A program made the position numbers and the translations under genes. A DNA stretch of 64,000 nucleotides. It comes from Saliterribacillus persicus. Lineage in GTDB: Bacteria > Bacillota > Bacilli > Bacillales > Amphibacillaceae. The stretch spans positions 124,001 to 188,000 of the forward strand of contig NZ_QPJJ01000006.1 of the NCBI RefSeq assembly GCF_003337485.1. Direction: 5' to 3'. Shown piece by piece: positions 1 through 7,857 of the stretch. Below the pieces are notes generated by a model, which saw only the letters and a program-made list of their open reading frames with translations, did not search any database and was not told the origin of the DNA. Position 1 is the first letter of the stretch; every line of letters starts with the position of its first letter.

Positions 1-410
1 TTATTGTCTATGATACCAACACCAATGCTAATCGCTTGTTCTTGAATAAGTTTAAAAAACAATTCACGCTTTGTTTTACTTAATTGTTTCGAATCATTTA
101 TTCCAAGCAAAGAAAAATTTTCGGGTAAAATTACAGCAGCAGCTACTACCGGACCTGCTAACGGCCCTCTACCTACTTCGTCCACACCAGCAATAAATCC
201 TACATTGTTGGTATAATATGCTCTTTCATATCGCATCATTTCATCTGCTTTTTCTTTTTGCAGAGCTAACTGATGTTGCTTTTTTTCATATTGTGCAAGT
301 AGTTGTTGCACACCTTTTCTGTCATCTAATTTTAAGTTATTAATTTCTTCCTCTGTTACTTCATTAATCTCTAGTATTTCTTTTATTTTAGCTATAGAAA
401 GTTTACTCAA
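1..410 (-). CDS. rnhB: Ribonuclease HII, 5' part only
   Basis: RNase HII cleaves the RNA strand of RNA-DNA hybrids and removes single ribonucleotides from DNA. The first 136 codons are in the window; the rest lies beyond position 1. The N-terminal ~60 residues are the charged helical extension of Bacillus-type RNase HII. The catalytic motif GVDEVGRGPLAGPV follows, with the metal-binding Asp-Glu pair, then NDSKQLS. I start it at a TTG (408-410) with GAGGT ten bases upstream. It is downstream of rbgA, as in B. subtilis, but separated from it by a terminator, so it may have its own promoter or depend on read-through. Confidence 0.93.
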   Translation of the reverse strand, partial: MSKLSIAKIKEILEINEVTEEEINNLKLDDRKGVQQLLAQYEKKQHQLALQKEKADEMMRYERAYYTNNVGFIAGVDEVGRGPLAGPVVAAAVILPENFSLLGINDSKQLSKTKRELFFKLIQEQAISIGVGIIDN

Positions 411-462
411 TTAATTTCTACCTCGTTTCCTTACTTATATCGGTTAAAACAGATAAAAATAA

Positions 463-485
463 AGACACCCGGCATGCGAATGTCT
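463..485 (-). terminator. Intrinsic terminator after rbgA
   Basis: On the minus strand an 8-bp stem (AGACATTC with GGGTGTCT, including G-U pairs) closes a 7-base loop and is followed by TTTATTTTT. It lies between the rbgA stop and the rnhB start. Confidence 0.7.
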
Positions 486-489
486 AATT

Positions 490-1338
490 CTAACTATTTG
501 GATCTTCTAAAGTGATTGGACCTAATCTTCCTTGTCTTAAATCCTGCAGAACAATTTCAGCTACCTTTTCGTTTTTAACTCCGCCACCAGATTCTAAGGT
601 TCCTCTTAACCTTCCAATGGTTTCGAAGATTTTTTCCATATCTTTTTCCGTCTTATCCAGTTGGTATCTCTCTACCAACCTTTCAGGATAATTCTCTTTC
701 AAAAATTCCAAAGCAAAAATCGCAATATCTTGTAACGATAATATTTGATCTTTAATCGTACCAATTGCTGCTAATCGATAGCCAATAATTTCTTCATTGA
801 ACTTCGGCCACAATATCCCAGGAGTATCTAATAGTTCGAAATCTTTTTTTACTTTTATCCATTGTTGTGCTGTAGTTACACCCGGACGATCACCAGTTTT
901 TGCAACCTTTTTAGAAGCTAGCTTATTTATCAAAGTGGATTTACCGACATTTGGGATCCCTATAATCATTGCTCTAGGCGCACGCGGTCTTACTCCTTTC
1001 CTTATTAACCTATCCATTTTATCCTTTGCGACTTCATTTGCTGATTTAATTACTTGCTTGATGTCTTTATTATTTTTCACATCCACAGCAATAGCTTTTA
1101 AGCCCTGTTCTTTAAAGTGACTTAACCATTGATTTGTTTTCAGCGGATCAGCTAAATCAGATTTCATTAATACTACTAATTTAGGTTTATTATTGAGAAT
1201 TTGATGTAACATTGGATTTTGTGAAGAAAAAGGTGCACGAGCATCCACTAACTCAATTACGAAATCAACTAATTTTAACTTTTCTTGAACTTGTCTTCTT
1301 GCTTTTGCCATGTGACCCGGAAACCACTGAATTGCCAT
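490..1338 (-). CDS. rbgA: Ribosome biogenesis GTPase RbgA (YlqF)
   Basis: RbgA is a circularly permuted GTPase needed for late assembly of the 50S subunit (uL16 and bL27/bL36 incorporation in B. subtilis). The permuted order is visible: the G4-type motif MKSD is at residues 58-61, before the P-loop GIPNVGKST at 127-135 and DTPG at 171-174. The length of 282 aa equals the B. subtilis protein. The N-terminus, MAIQWFPGHMAKA, is the family signature. The ATG has GCAGGTGA upstream. It sits between lepB and rnhB, as in other Bacillaceae. Confidence 0.97.
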   Translation of the reverse strand: MAIQWFPGHMAKARRQVQEKLKLVDFVIELVDARAPFSSQNPMLHQILNNKPKLVVLMKSDLADPLKTNQWLSHFKEQGLKAIAVDVKNNKDIKQVIKSANEVAKDKMDRLIRKGVRPRAPRAMIIGIPNVGKSTLINKLASKKVAKTGDRPGVTTAQQWIKVKKDFELLDTPGILWPKFNEEIIGYRLAAIGTIKDQILSLQDIAIFALEFLKENYPERLVERYQLDKTEKDMEKIFETIGRLRGTLESGGGVKNEKVAEIVLQDLRQGRLGPITLEDPNS

Positions 1339-1360
1339 TATTATTCACCTGCTTTTTCCA

Positions 1361-1918
1361 CTAATCTATTATTTTTATACGATTTAATGGCCAATATAAT
1401 ACAGAAGCTTTGCCAACCATTTGATCCTCACTAATGAAACCTAAATGTCTACTATCCGTTGAATCTCGGCGGTTATCACCCAATACCAAATAATATCCTT
1501 CAGGTATAGTTTCATACCCACCTAGAATATCATCCATTGTAAAATCGCTCGTATACGAATTGTTCTGCGTGTAATTCTTTTTTGCTTCTTTTATAAATGG
1601 TTCTTTTATCGGCTCTTCGTTTATAAACAATTGGTCATTTTCATATCTTACTGTTTCCCCAGGTAACCCAATTATTCTTTTTATATAATCTCTTTTTAAA
1701 GTAGCATGAAAGACAATCACATCAAATCTATCTGGATTAGTTAATGACTGGGATAATTTATTTACAATCATCTGATCTCCACTATGCAATGTAGGTAGCA
1801 TGGATGGTCCATCTACTACGATAGGCACGAAAATAAATACACGGACAATAAAAGCAATGAATAATGCTATAATGATCGTTTTTAACCAATCCATCCAATC
1901 ATTCTTTTTAAAAGTCAT
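1361..1918 (-). CDS. lepB: Type I signal peptidase (SipS/LepB)
   Basis: This membrane-bound serine protease removes signal peptides from exported pre-proteins on the outer face of the membrane. There is one N-terminal membrane anchor (residues ~11-34). The catalytic Ser39 lies in GPSMLPTL and Lys80 in the RDYIKRIIGLPGE block. The C-terminal signature GDNRRDSTDSR is near residue 150. The length of 185 aa and the single transmembrane segment match the Bacillus SipS/SipT type. It follows rplS after a terminator. Bacilli usually carry several paralogues, so I use the general symbol lepB. Confidence 0.95.
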   Translation of the reverse strand: MTFKKNDWMDWLKTIIIALFIAFIVRVFIFVPIVVDGPSMLPTLHSGDQMIVNKLSQSLTNPDRFDVIVFHATLKRDYIKRIIGLPGETVRYENDQLFINEEPIKEPFIKEAKKNYTQNNSYTSDFTMDDILGGYETIPEGYYLVLGDNRRDSTDSRHLGFISEDQMVGKASVLYWPLNRIKIID

Positions 1919-1977
1919 GGTATTTCCCTTCTAAAAACAGTTATTATTAGTTTTTTATTTATATTTATATAGAAGAA

Positions 1978-2005
1978 AAAGGAGCCTGACTAAGCAAGCT
2001 CCTTT
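1978..2005 (-). terminator. Intrinsic terminator after rplS
   Basis: An 8-bp stem (AAAGGAGC with GCTCCTTT) on the minus strand is followed by TTTCTTC. It ends the rplS transcript before lepB. Confidence 0.75.
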
Positions 2006-2016
2006 GACACTTTTCA

Positions 2017-2361
2017 TTAACGAATTTCTTTAATTCTAGCAGCTTTACCACGAAGGCTACGTAAGTAATATAACTTAGCACGACGTACTTTACCGCGTCT
2101 AGTTACTTGAATCTTATCGATACGAGGTGAATGTACAGGGAATGTACGCTCAACACCAACGCCATAAGAAATCTTACGTACTGTAAAAGTTTCGCTAATT
2201 CCACCGTTTTGGCGTTTAATAACTACACCTTCAAACAACTGGATACGCTCGCGAGTACCTTCGACAACTTTTACGTCAACTTTCACCGTGTCACCAGGGC
2301 GAAAATCAGGTAAATCTGTACGCAATTGATCTTTTGTAATCTCTTGGATTAATTTTTGCAT
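2017..2361 (-). CDS. rplS: 50S ribosomal protein bL19
   Basis: L19 lies at the 30S-50S interface. The protein is 114 aa, nearly the B. subtilis length, and begins [18 protein letters not shown]. The family blocks FRPGDTVKV and the basic C-terminus ([13 protein letters not shown]) are present. An upstream in-frame start exists, but the ATG at 2359-2361 has GGAAGGAG nine bases before it and matches the family N-terminus. It is the last gene of the ylqD-rimM-trmD-rplS series and probably also has its own promoter and leader. Confidence 0.97.
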   Translation of the reverse strand: MQKLIQEITKDQLRTDLPDFRPGDTVKVDVKVVEGTRERIQLFEGVVIKRQNGGISETFTVRKISYGVGVERTFPVHSPRIDKIQVTRRGKVRRAKLYYLRSLRGKAARIKEIR

Positions 2362-2387
2362 AACTAACAACTCCTTCCAAACCAATG

Positions 2388-2445
2388 CTCATAACTGTAT
2401 TAGAAAGCGGAACATCGTTTATAAGGCCTAAGTCGACACTTAAGC
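2388..2445 (-). promoter_or_regulatory. Probable ribosomal protein L19 leader
   Basis: Two stems can be drawn in the untranslated region ahead of rplS. The first is an 8-bp hairpin with a GTCG loop (2426-2445, minus strand). The second is a 7-bp stem joining 2419-2425 with 2388-2394. A structured L19 leader is known in low-GC Gram-positive bacteria and is thought to bind L19. I see the stems and position; membership of that RNA family is inference. Confidence 0.5.
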
Positions 2446-2454
2446 ACAACTAAT

Positions 2455-2483
2455 AATATACCATAAACACTATCTCAATTCAA
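2455..2483 (-). promoter_or_regulatory. Candidate SigA promoter for rplS
   Basis: On the minus strand, TTGAAT (2478-2483), a 17-base spacer and TATATT (2455-2460) lie just upstream of the leader stems. The -35 overlaps a small inverted repeat (2474-2495) that touches the trmD stop. Confidence 0.5.
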
Positions 2484-2495
2484 CATTAAATTGAG

Positions 2496-3221
2496 TTAAT
2501 CCCAAGAATCAATCCACTTTTTTTCTATCTCTGATAGTTTCTTATCTTCTAATAAATCTGGCCGTCTTGTATAAGTTCTTTTAAGTGACTCTTTTTTTCT
2601 CCACGCTTCTATATTTGCATGGTTGCCAGAGAGTAAAACATCCGGCACCTTGCTACCTCTAAAGTCAGCAGGTCTGGTGTAGTGAGGATGCTCTAATAAC
2701 CCACTGGAAAATGAATCTTCTTTGGCAGAGGCATCGTTACCTAATACGCCAGGAAGTAAACGGACAACACTATCAACAATAACCATCGCCCCTAATTCTC
2801 CTCCAGTTAAGACATAATCTCCAATAGAAATTTCGTCTGTTACTAGCTCTTGGCGTATTCTTTCATCATAACCTTCATAATGACCGCAAATGAAAATAAG
2901 ATGATCTTCTAAAGCTAATTCTTCAGCTTTTTTTTGTGTATATGGTTCTCCTTGAGGACATAGCAAAATAACACGTGCTTTCTTTTCATTAGCATTAGTT
3001 ATAGAGTCTACTGCATCAAAGATTGGCTGTGGCATTAAAACCATTCCCGCTCCACCGCCATAAGGATAATCATCTACTTTATTATGTTTATTTTCAGTGA
3101 AATCACGAAAGTTTATGAAGTTATAAGAAAAATAACCAGATTGTGCAGCTTTATTTAAAATAGAAGATTGAAAAACTCCGTTAAACATATCAGGAAATAA
3201 GGTTAGAATATCAATTTGCAT
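2496..3221 (-). CDS. trmD: tRNA (guanine-N1)-methyltransferase TrmD
   Basis: TrmD makes m1G37 next to the anticodon and so prevents frameshifting. It is a trefoil-knot SPOUT methyltransferase. Visible blocks are [13 protein letters not shown] at the N-terminus, [23 protein letters not shown], the knot sequence [16 protein letters not shown] and [13 protein letters not shown] codon precedes the ATG, but the ATG at 3219-3221 overlaps the rimM stop by one base (TGATG), which indicates translational coupling. The length of 241 aa is normal. Confidence 0.97.
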   Translation of the reverse strand: MQIDILTLFPDMFNGVFQSSILNKAAQSGYFSYNFINFRDFTENKHNKVDDYPYGGGAGMVLMPQPIFDAVDSITNANEKKARVILLCPQGEPYTQKKAEELALEDHLIFICGHYEGYDERIRQELVTDEISIGDYVLTGGELGAMVIVDSVVRLLPGVLGNDASAKEDSFSSGLLEHPHYTRPADFRGSKVPDVLLSGNHANIEAWRKKESLKRTYTRRPDLLEDKKLSEIEKKWIDSWD

Positions 3222-3733
3222 CAATCTAACAATCCTTCCATTACCTCGATCGTTATTTTCTTTTCAGCTATTTTTACATCTTTAACAATCTGCGGGATAT
3301 AAGGTATTAATACATCTTTTTTGCCTTGTCTTTTAACTACCCAGACATCATTAGCTCCAGGTGCTAATATTTCCGTAACTTTACCTAAAAATTCACCCTC
3401 AAGGGTATAAACGTCACAATCAATAATTTCATGATAATAAAATTCTCCATTTTCAAGTGGCTCAAGCTGCTTTTTATCGACTTTTAATAATGCACCCTTA
3501 AACTTTTCTACATCATTTATATTGTCGTAACCTTTAAAATGAAGTAATTCAAATTGTTTATGTGTGCGATGTCCATCAATTTCTACAGGAATCATTTTCT
3601 TAGCTTCATCCTCAATAAAAAGCTGTTGATTAAGCTCGAATCTCTCATCAAAATCAGTAATTCTGACAATTTTCACTTCACCTTTAATTCCATGTGTATT
3701 TACAATTTTTCCAACATTTAAGTATTCTTGCAT
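3221..3733 (-). CDS. rimM: Ribosome maturation factor RimM
   Basis: RimM binds uS19 and assists 30S head assembly. The 170-aa protein has the N-terminal RimM domain ([18 protein letters not shown]) and a C-terminal PRC-barrel ([19 protein letters not shown], then [10 protein letters not shown]). It is coupled to trmD by a one-base stop/start overlap and follows ylqD after 11 bases. Gene order ylqD-rimM-trmD-rplS is that of B. subtilis. Confidence 0.96.
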   Translation of the reverse strand: MQEYLNVGKIVNTHGIKGEVKIVRITDFDERFELNQQLFIEDEAKKMIPVEIDGHRTHKQFELLHFKGYDNINDVEKFKGALLKVDKKQLEPLENGEFYYHEIIDCDVYTLEGEFLGKVTEILAPGANDVWVVKRQGKKDVLIPYIPQIVKDVKIAEKKITIEVMEGLLD

Positions 3734-3744
3734 TATTTCACCTA

Positions 3745-4137
3745 CTAGTTTAATTTTACGACAACACCATCTTCAATTGTAATTGAACTATTTTGTTTTA
3801 TTTGCTCCCACTTCATTCCTTCTTCGACCTCTACTAGTGCATCTACCTCACCAGCAGGTATTTCACTTCCTACAGGCAATGAGTCTAGTTGTTGAATTTT
3901 ATATCGGTACCAATTAATGTGATCATCTCGATTTGAAATTTCTTTTTGAAAACGATCCGTTATCTCTTGCTTTTTTGAAGTGGAATTTGTGCGATGTTCT
4001 AATTTTTTCTGTTCAAAAAGAAGCTGCTGACTTTCATTTTCATATTGACGAATGGATTGTTCATACTCTTCCCTTAATTGTTCTCTACTATTATCGGTTA
4101 AAATCTTTTTAATCTGCACTTTCTGAATTATTTGCAT
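3745..4137 (-). CDS. ylqD: YlqD family protein, unknown function
   Basis: This 130-aa protein has the YlqD family N-terminus (MQIIQKVQIKKILT). It continues as a charged coiled coil (roughly residues 18-80, rich in Gln, Glu, Lys and Arg). The C-terminus is a short beta-type region (VPVG-like LPVGSEIPAGEVDALVEV). No catalytic motif is visible. B. subtilis ylqD occupies the same place beside rimM, but here ylqD is cut off from khpA by a terminator and 345 bases. The ATG has AGAGGATG upstream. Function is not known to me. Confidence 0.85.
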   Translation of the reverse strand: MQIIQKVQIKKILTDNSREQLREEYEQSIRQYENESQQLLFEQKKLEHRTNSTSKKQEITDRFQKEISNRDDHINWYRYKIQQLDSLPVGSEIPAGEVDALVEVEEGMKWEQIKQNSSITIEDGVVVKLN

Positions 4138-4463
4138 AGGAAATCATCCTCTCTTGCAAAAAAGATATTTTTTTTAAATAATCACGCACACATGATATCT
4201 CTACAAAGATAATTTTAGCTAATAAGAGCAAATCTTACATTAAAGAATAGCATTATTTAAATATTTTTAAAACATTTTCTTTTGGTATTAACTTCAGAAG
4301 GAGAAATCTAATAAAAAATAAAATTTTATTTATTAAAATATTTCGCTTCTACCGCAATTTCAAAATACACATTAGAGGCTGTGTTTATCTATGAAAAAAT
4401 TGGTGCGGATCTAGACAGGTTACAAACATAGTGATAAAAAACTTATTTTTCTCCATAGAAAAA
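4138..4463. other. Non-coding gap between khpA and ylqD
   Basis: This AT-rich stretch has no convincing gene on either strand. On the minus strand TTGAAA, 17 bases and TATTTT, near the middle, could be a promoter for ylqD-rimM-trmD-rplS. I see no conserved RNA structure other than the khpA terminator at its edge. Confidence 0.5.
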
Positions 4464-4481
4464 GGAAAGGTTTCCCTTTCC
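4464..4481 (-). terminator. Intrinsic terminator after khpA
   Basis: A perfect 7-bp stem (GGAAAGG with CCTTTCC), a GAAA loop and a TTTTT tail start one base after the khpA stop. It splits what is often one operon. Confidence 0.88.
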
Positions 4482-4482
4482 T

Positions 4483-4710
4483 CTACATGATATCTAAATA
4501 TATACGCTTATTTGATTTCATCCCAGCTGCATAAACAACTGTCCGCACTGCTTTTGCAATACGTCCATTTTTACCGATAACCTTTCCAACATCATCTGCA
4601 TGTACTTCAAGGTGGTAGACAATTTTATTCTCTTCTTCCTTTTCTGTTACATGAATTGCTTCTGGATAATCGACTAAAGGGACTACAATATTTTCAATTA
4701 AAGCTTTCAC
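4483..4710 (-). CDS. khpA: KH-domain RNA-binding protein KhpA (YlqC)
   Basis: KhpA is a small single KH-domain RNA chaperone that partners KhpB (Jag) in Gram-positive bacteria and affects cell length and division in pneumococcus. The whole protein is 75 aa. The KH GxxG loop is seen as VIGKNGRIAKAVR near residues 44-56. The start is GTG with a weak GAGTGAT upstream. It follows rpsP by 14 bases, so it is translated from the ffh-rpsP transcript. Confidence 0.93.
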   Translation of the reverse strand: MKALIENIVVPLVDYPEAIHVTEKEEENKIVYHLEVHADDVGKVIGKNGRIAKAVRTVVYAAGMKSNKRIYLDIM

Positions 4711-4724
4711 GATATCACTCTACT

Positions 4725-4997
4725 TTACTTAGAATTTTTCTGATCGTGGAACTTTTTCATGATTCCTTCGTTAGAAAACAAATTGCGAACTGTATCACTT
4801 GGTTTTGCACCTTTAGTCATCCAGTCTAAAGCTTTATCTTCATCTAACTTCACTTCAACCGGGTTAACTACCGGATTGTATGTGCCAATTTGTTCAATAA
4901 TACGTCCATCACGTGGTGAACGTGAATCTGCTACAACTACACGATAGAATGGATTTCTTTTAGATCCCATTCTTTTTAGGCGAATTTTTACTGCCAT
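4725..4997 (-). CDS. rpsP: 30S ribosomal protein bS16
   Basis: S16 is an early-binding 30S assembly protein. The 90-aa product starts [19 protein letters not shown] and contains [16 protein letters not shown], both family signatures. A longer reading with five extra codons exists, but it contains the SD; GGAGGTG stands six bases before the chosen ATG. It lies between ffh and khpA, as in B. subtilis. Confidence 0.97.
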   Translation of the reverse strand: MAVKIRLKRMGSKRNPFYRVVVADSRSPRDGRIIEQIGTYNPVVNPVEVKLDEDKALDWMTKGAKPSDTVRNLFSNEGIMKKFHDQKNSK

Positions 4998-5075
4998 TTC
5001 TTGCACCTCCATAAAAATGTTTTACACAAGTTTAGATTTTATCAGAACTTTGATAGTCTGTAAAGTGTTTTTACA

Positions 5076-6428
5076 TTACATGAAAGGAAAATTTAAACCT
5101 TTTCCTTTTTTGCCTTTCTTTCCTTGTTGCATATTTGTCATTTGCTTCATCATTTTTTTCATTTCTTCAAACTGTTTTAATAAACGATTCACTTCAGATA
5201 CAGGACGTCCCGCACCTTTAGCAATCCTTTTTTTTCTGCTTGCGTTCATTAAACTAGGATCCTGTCTTTCTTTAGCGGTCATTGATTGTATAATTGCTTC
5301 CACATGATTAATTTGCTTCTCATCAATTTCTAAATTTTTCATGCCCTTCATTTTGTTCGCTCCAGGCATCATACCGATTAAATCATCAAGCGGTCCCATG
5401 TTCCTGACTTGCCCCATTTGATCTAAGAAATCGTCAAAAGTAAATGATGCTGACCTCATTTTTTGCTCTAATTCTTTTGCTTTTTTCTCATCAACATTTT
5501 CTTGTGCTTTTTCGATTAAAGATAGCACGTCACCCATCCCTAAAATTCGGGACGCCATCCTCTCTGGATGAAAGGCTTCAATTTCGTCTAGTTTCTCACC
5601 CGTACCAGCGAATTTAATTGGTTTATCCGTTACTGCTTTAATGGAAAGCGCCGCACCACCTCGGGTGTCGCCATCAAGCTTTGTCAATATTACTCCAGAA
5701 ATATCTAATTGATCATTAAAGTTTTCAGCAACATTCACCGCATCTTGACCTGTCATAGAATCAACTACTAGAAAGATTTCATCTGGCTTAACCGCATCTT
5801 TAATCTGAGCTAACTCATCCATTAAATCTGTGTCCACATGCAACCTACCAGCAGTATCAATAATAACATATTCGTCATGGTTCTCTTTGGCTTGTTCTAC
5901 ACCTTTTTTAGCGATATCAACCGGATTGACTTCGGTTCCCATACTAAAAACTGGCATACTAAGTTGCTTCCCTAAGGTTTCTAATTGATTAATAGCAGCT
6001 GGTCGATATATATCAGCAGCCACTAATAACGGCTTTCGATTATGCTTTTTACGTAATAAATTAGCAAGCTTACCTGTGGTAGTCGTTTTACCAGCACCTT
6101 GTAAACCGACCATCATAATAACAGTTGGCGGCCTATCAGAAACAGCAATCTTACTTTGATCTCCACCCATTAAAGCAGTTAATTCTTCCTTTACTACTTT
6201 GATCACTTGCTGCCCAGGAGTTAAGCTATCCATTACTTCCTGACCAACGGCTCTTTCTTTAACCTTCTTAACAAAATCTTTCACTACTTTAAAATTAACA
6301 TCTGCTTCTAATAGAGCTAAGCGAACCTCTCTAGTCATTTCTTTTACATCTTGCTCTGTGACCTTACCTTTACCTTTAATCTTTTGAATGGTATTTTGTA
6401 GGCGGTCGGCTAAACCTTCAAACGCCAT
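5076..6428 (-). CDS. ffh: Signal recognition particle protein Ffh
   Basis: Ffh is the SRP GTPase that binds signal sequences and scRNA and brings ribosomes to FtsY. The N domain covers residues ~1-90. The G domain has GLQGAGKT (108-115), DTAGRLHVDTDLM and TKLDGDTRGGAAL. The C-terminal M domain (~300-450) is Met-rich and ends in a Lys/Gly-rich tail (MMKQMTNMQQGKKGKK). The length of 450 aa is close to the 446 of B. subtilis. It is preceded by ylxM, 12 bases away. Confidence 0.97.
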   Translation of the reverse strand: MAFEGLADRLQNTIQKIKGKGKVTEQDVKEMTREVRLALLEADVNFKVVKDFVKKVKERAVGQEVMDSLTPGQQVIKVVKEELTALMGGDQSKIAVSDRPPTVIMMVGLQGAGKTTTTGKLANLLRKKHNRKPLLVAADIYRPAAINQLETLGKQLSMPVFSMGTEVNPVDIAKKGVEQAKENHDEYVIIDTAGRLHVDTDLMDELAQIKDAVKPDEIFLVVDSMTGQDAVNVAENFNDQLDISGVILTKLDGDTRGGAALSIKAVTDKPIKFAGTGEKLDEIEAFHPERMASRILGMGDVLSLIEKAQENVDEKKAKELEQKMRSASFTFDDFLDQMGQVRNMGPLDDLIGMMPGANKMKGMKNLEIDEKQINHVEAIIQSMTAKERQDPSLMNASRKKRIAKGAGRPVSEVNRLLKQFEEMKKMMKQMTNMQQGKKGKKGKGLNFPFM

Positions 6429-6440
6429 ATTACACGCCTC

Positions 6441-6767
6441 CTATTCTAATTCTTTTAACATTCTTAAATCGTTTTTTAATTTTTCATTACCCAAATTATC
6501 CATGTCCTTTTCTAATTGCTCAATAATTTGTCTTCTAGTAACAAATTTACGAAATAGCTCTAGTTTAGCCTCATAATCTTCAAGCATCTTTTCTGTCCTG
6601 TGTATATTATCATAAACCGCTTGTCTTGAAACCTCAAAAGTTTCAGCGATTTCACCTAATGACAGATCCTCAAGATAATACATTTCCATATAATTTCTTT
6701 GCTTATCTGTTAAAAGGGATTGATAAAAATCGTACAAAAAATTAATACGTGTTGTTTTTTCGAGCAT
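6441..6767 (-). CDS. ylxM: YlxM (UPF0122), SRP-associated helix-turn-helix protein
   Basis: This 108-aa helical protein has a sigma-region-4-like helix-turn-helix (residues ~20-60, [20 protein letters not shown] followed by [17 protein letters not shown]). The UPF0122 family is nearly always next to ffh or ftsY. In streptococci YlxM binds the SRP and modulates its GTPase. It lies between ftsY and ffh with a 12-base gap to ffh. Its exact role in Bacillaceae is inferred from the family. Confidence 0.92.
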   Translation of the reverse strand: MLEKTTRINFLYDFYQSLLTDKQRNYMEMYYLEDLSLGEIAETFEVSRQAVYDNIHRTEKMLEDYEAKLELFRKFVTRRQIIEQLEKDMDNLGNEKLKNDLRMLKELE

Positions 6768-6834
6768 TTCTCCACCTCGTTAAGTAAAAAACCTTTACAA
6801 ATAAAAACTAACGCAACAAATTAATACTGTCAAG

Positions 6835-7836
6835 TTATTCTTCTGGATCATCTTGAAGCATATCTGCAAATAATCCATACACAAAAGCCTGGGCATCAAA
6901 TGTCTCTAAATCTGTAACTTTTTCACCAAGACCCACGAATTTCACTGGAATCTGTAATTCATTACGAATTGCAAGGACAATACCACCCTTTGCAGTTCCA
7001 TCCAGTTTAGATAAAACAATGCCTGAAACATCTGTCGCTTCTGAAAATGTTTTTGCTTGGCTCATTGCATTTTGGCCTGTAGTTGCATCTAGTACCAGTA
7101 AAACCTCATGAGGCGCGCCAGGTACTTCGCGTTCAATCACTCGCTTTACTTTAGAAAGTTCATTCATAAGATTTACTTTGTTTTGTAATCTGCCTGCAGT
7201 ATCGCAAAGTAATACATCCGCTTTACGCGACTTTGCTGCACGAATGCCATCATAAATTACGGCAGCAGGATCACTACCAGCACTTTGTTTGACGACTTCT
7301 ACATCTACACGCTTTCCCCACTCTTCTAATTGCTCAATCGCTCCTGCGCGAAAAGTATCGCCAGCAGCCATGACCACGTGTTTTCCACTTTGCTTAAGCT
7401 GATAAGCTAACTTTCCAATTGTTGTAGTCTTCCCAACTCCATTAACTCCTACAAAAAGAATAATGGTTAAATCATCCGATTGAAAATTTATACTGGAGCT
7501 TGTTACAGCGTCATCCCCGTAATAGATATCAACCAGTTTTTCTGAAATAACATCTTTCATTTCGCTTGTATCTTTAATATTTTGGCGTTTCACTTCCATT
7601 TTTAATTCATCAATTAAATCCATTACTGTGTTGACACCAACGTCTGCAGAGATTAATACCTCTTCTAAATCTTCAAAAAAATCTTCATCTACTGTTCGAT
7701 AACGTGCAACAAGATCGTTTATTCGACTTGAAAAAGATTGTCTGGTTTTTGATAAACCGTCCTTGTATTTATCTGAAACTTCTTCTTGTTGTTCCGTTGA
7801 TTGAAATTTATCCTTTAATTTTTTTAAAAAACTCAT
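6835..7836 (-). CDS. ftsY: SRP receptor GTPase FtsY
   Basis: FtsY docks the ribosome-SRP complex at the membrane and exchanges GTPase activation with Ffh. The protein is 333 aa with a short acidic N-terminal region (to ~35) and the NG domain. Visible motifs are the P-loop GVNGVGKT (130-137), DTAGRLQNK and SKLDGTAKGGIVL. It is 21 bases after smc and before ylxM-ffh, so both SRP GTPases are encoded together, as in B. subtilis. Confidence 0.97.
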   Translation of the reverse strand: MSFLKKLKDKFQSTEQQEEVSDKYKDGLSKTRQSFSSRINDLVARYRTVDEDFFEDLEEVLISADVGVNTVMDLIDELKMEVKRQNIKDTSEMKDVISEKLVDIYYGDDAVTSSSINFQSDDLTIILFVGVNGVGKTTTIGKLAYQLKQSGKHVVMAAGDTFRAGAIEQLEEWGKRVDVEVVKQSAGSDPAAVIYDGIRAAKSRKADVLLCDTAGRLQNKVNLMNELSKVKRVIEREVPGAPHEVLLVLDATTGQNAMSQAKTFSEATDVSGIVLSKLDGTAKGGIVLAIRNELQIPVKFVGLGEKVTDLETFDAQAFVYGLFADMLQDDPEE

Positions 7837-7857
7837 GATTCATACCCTCACTTCTGA

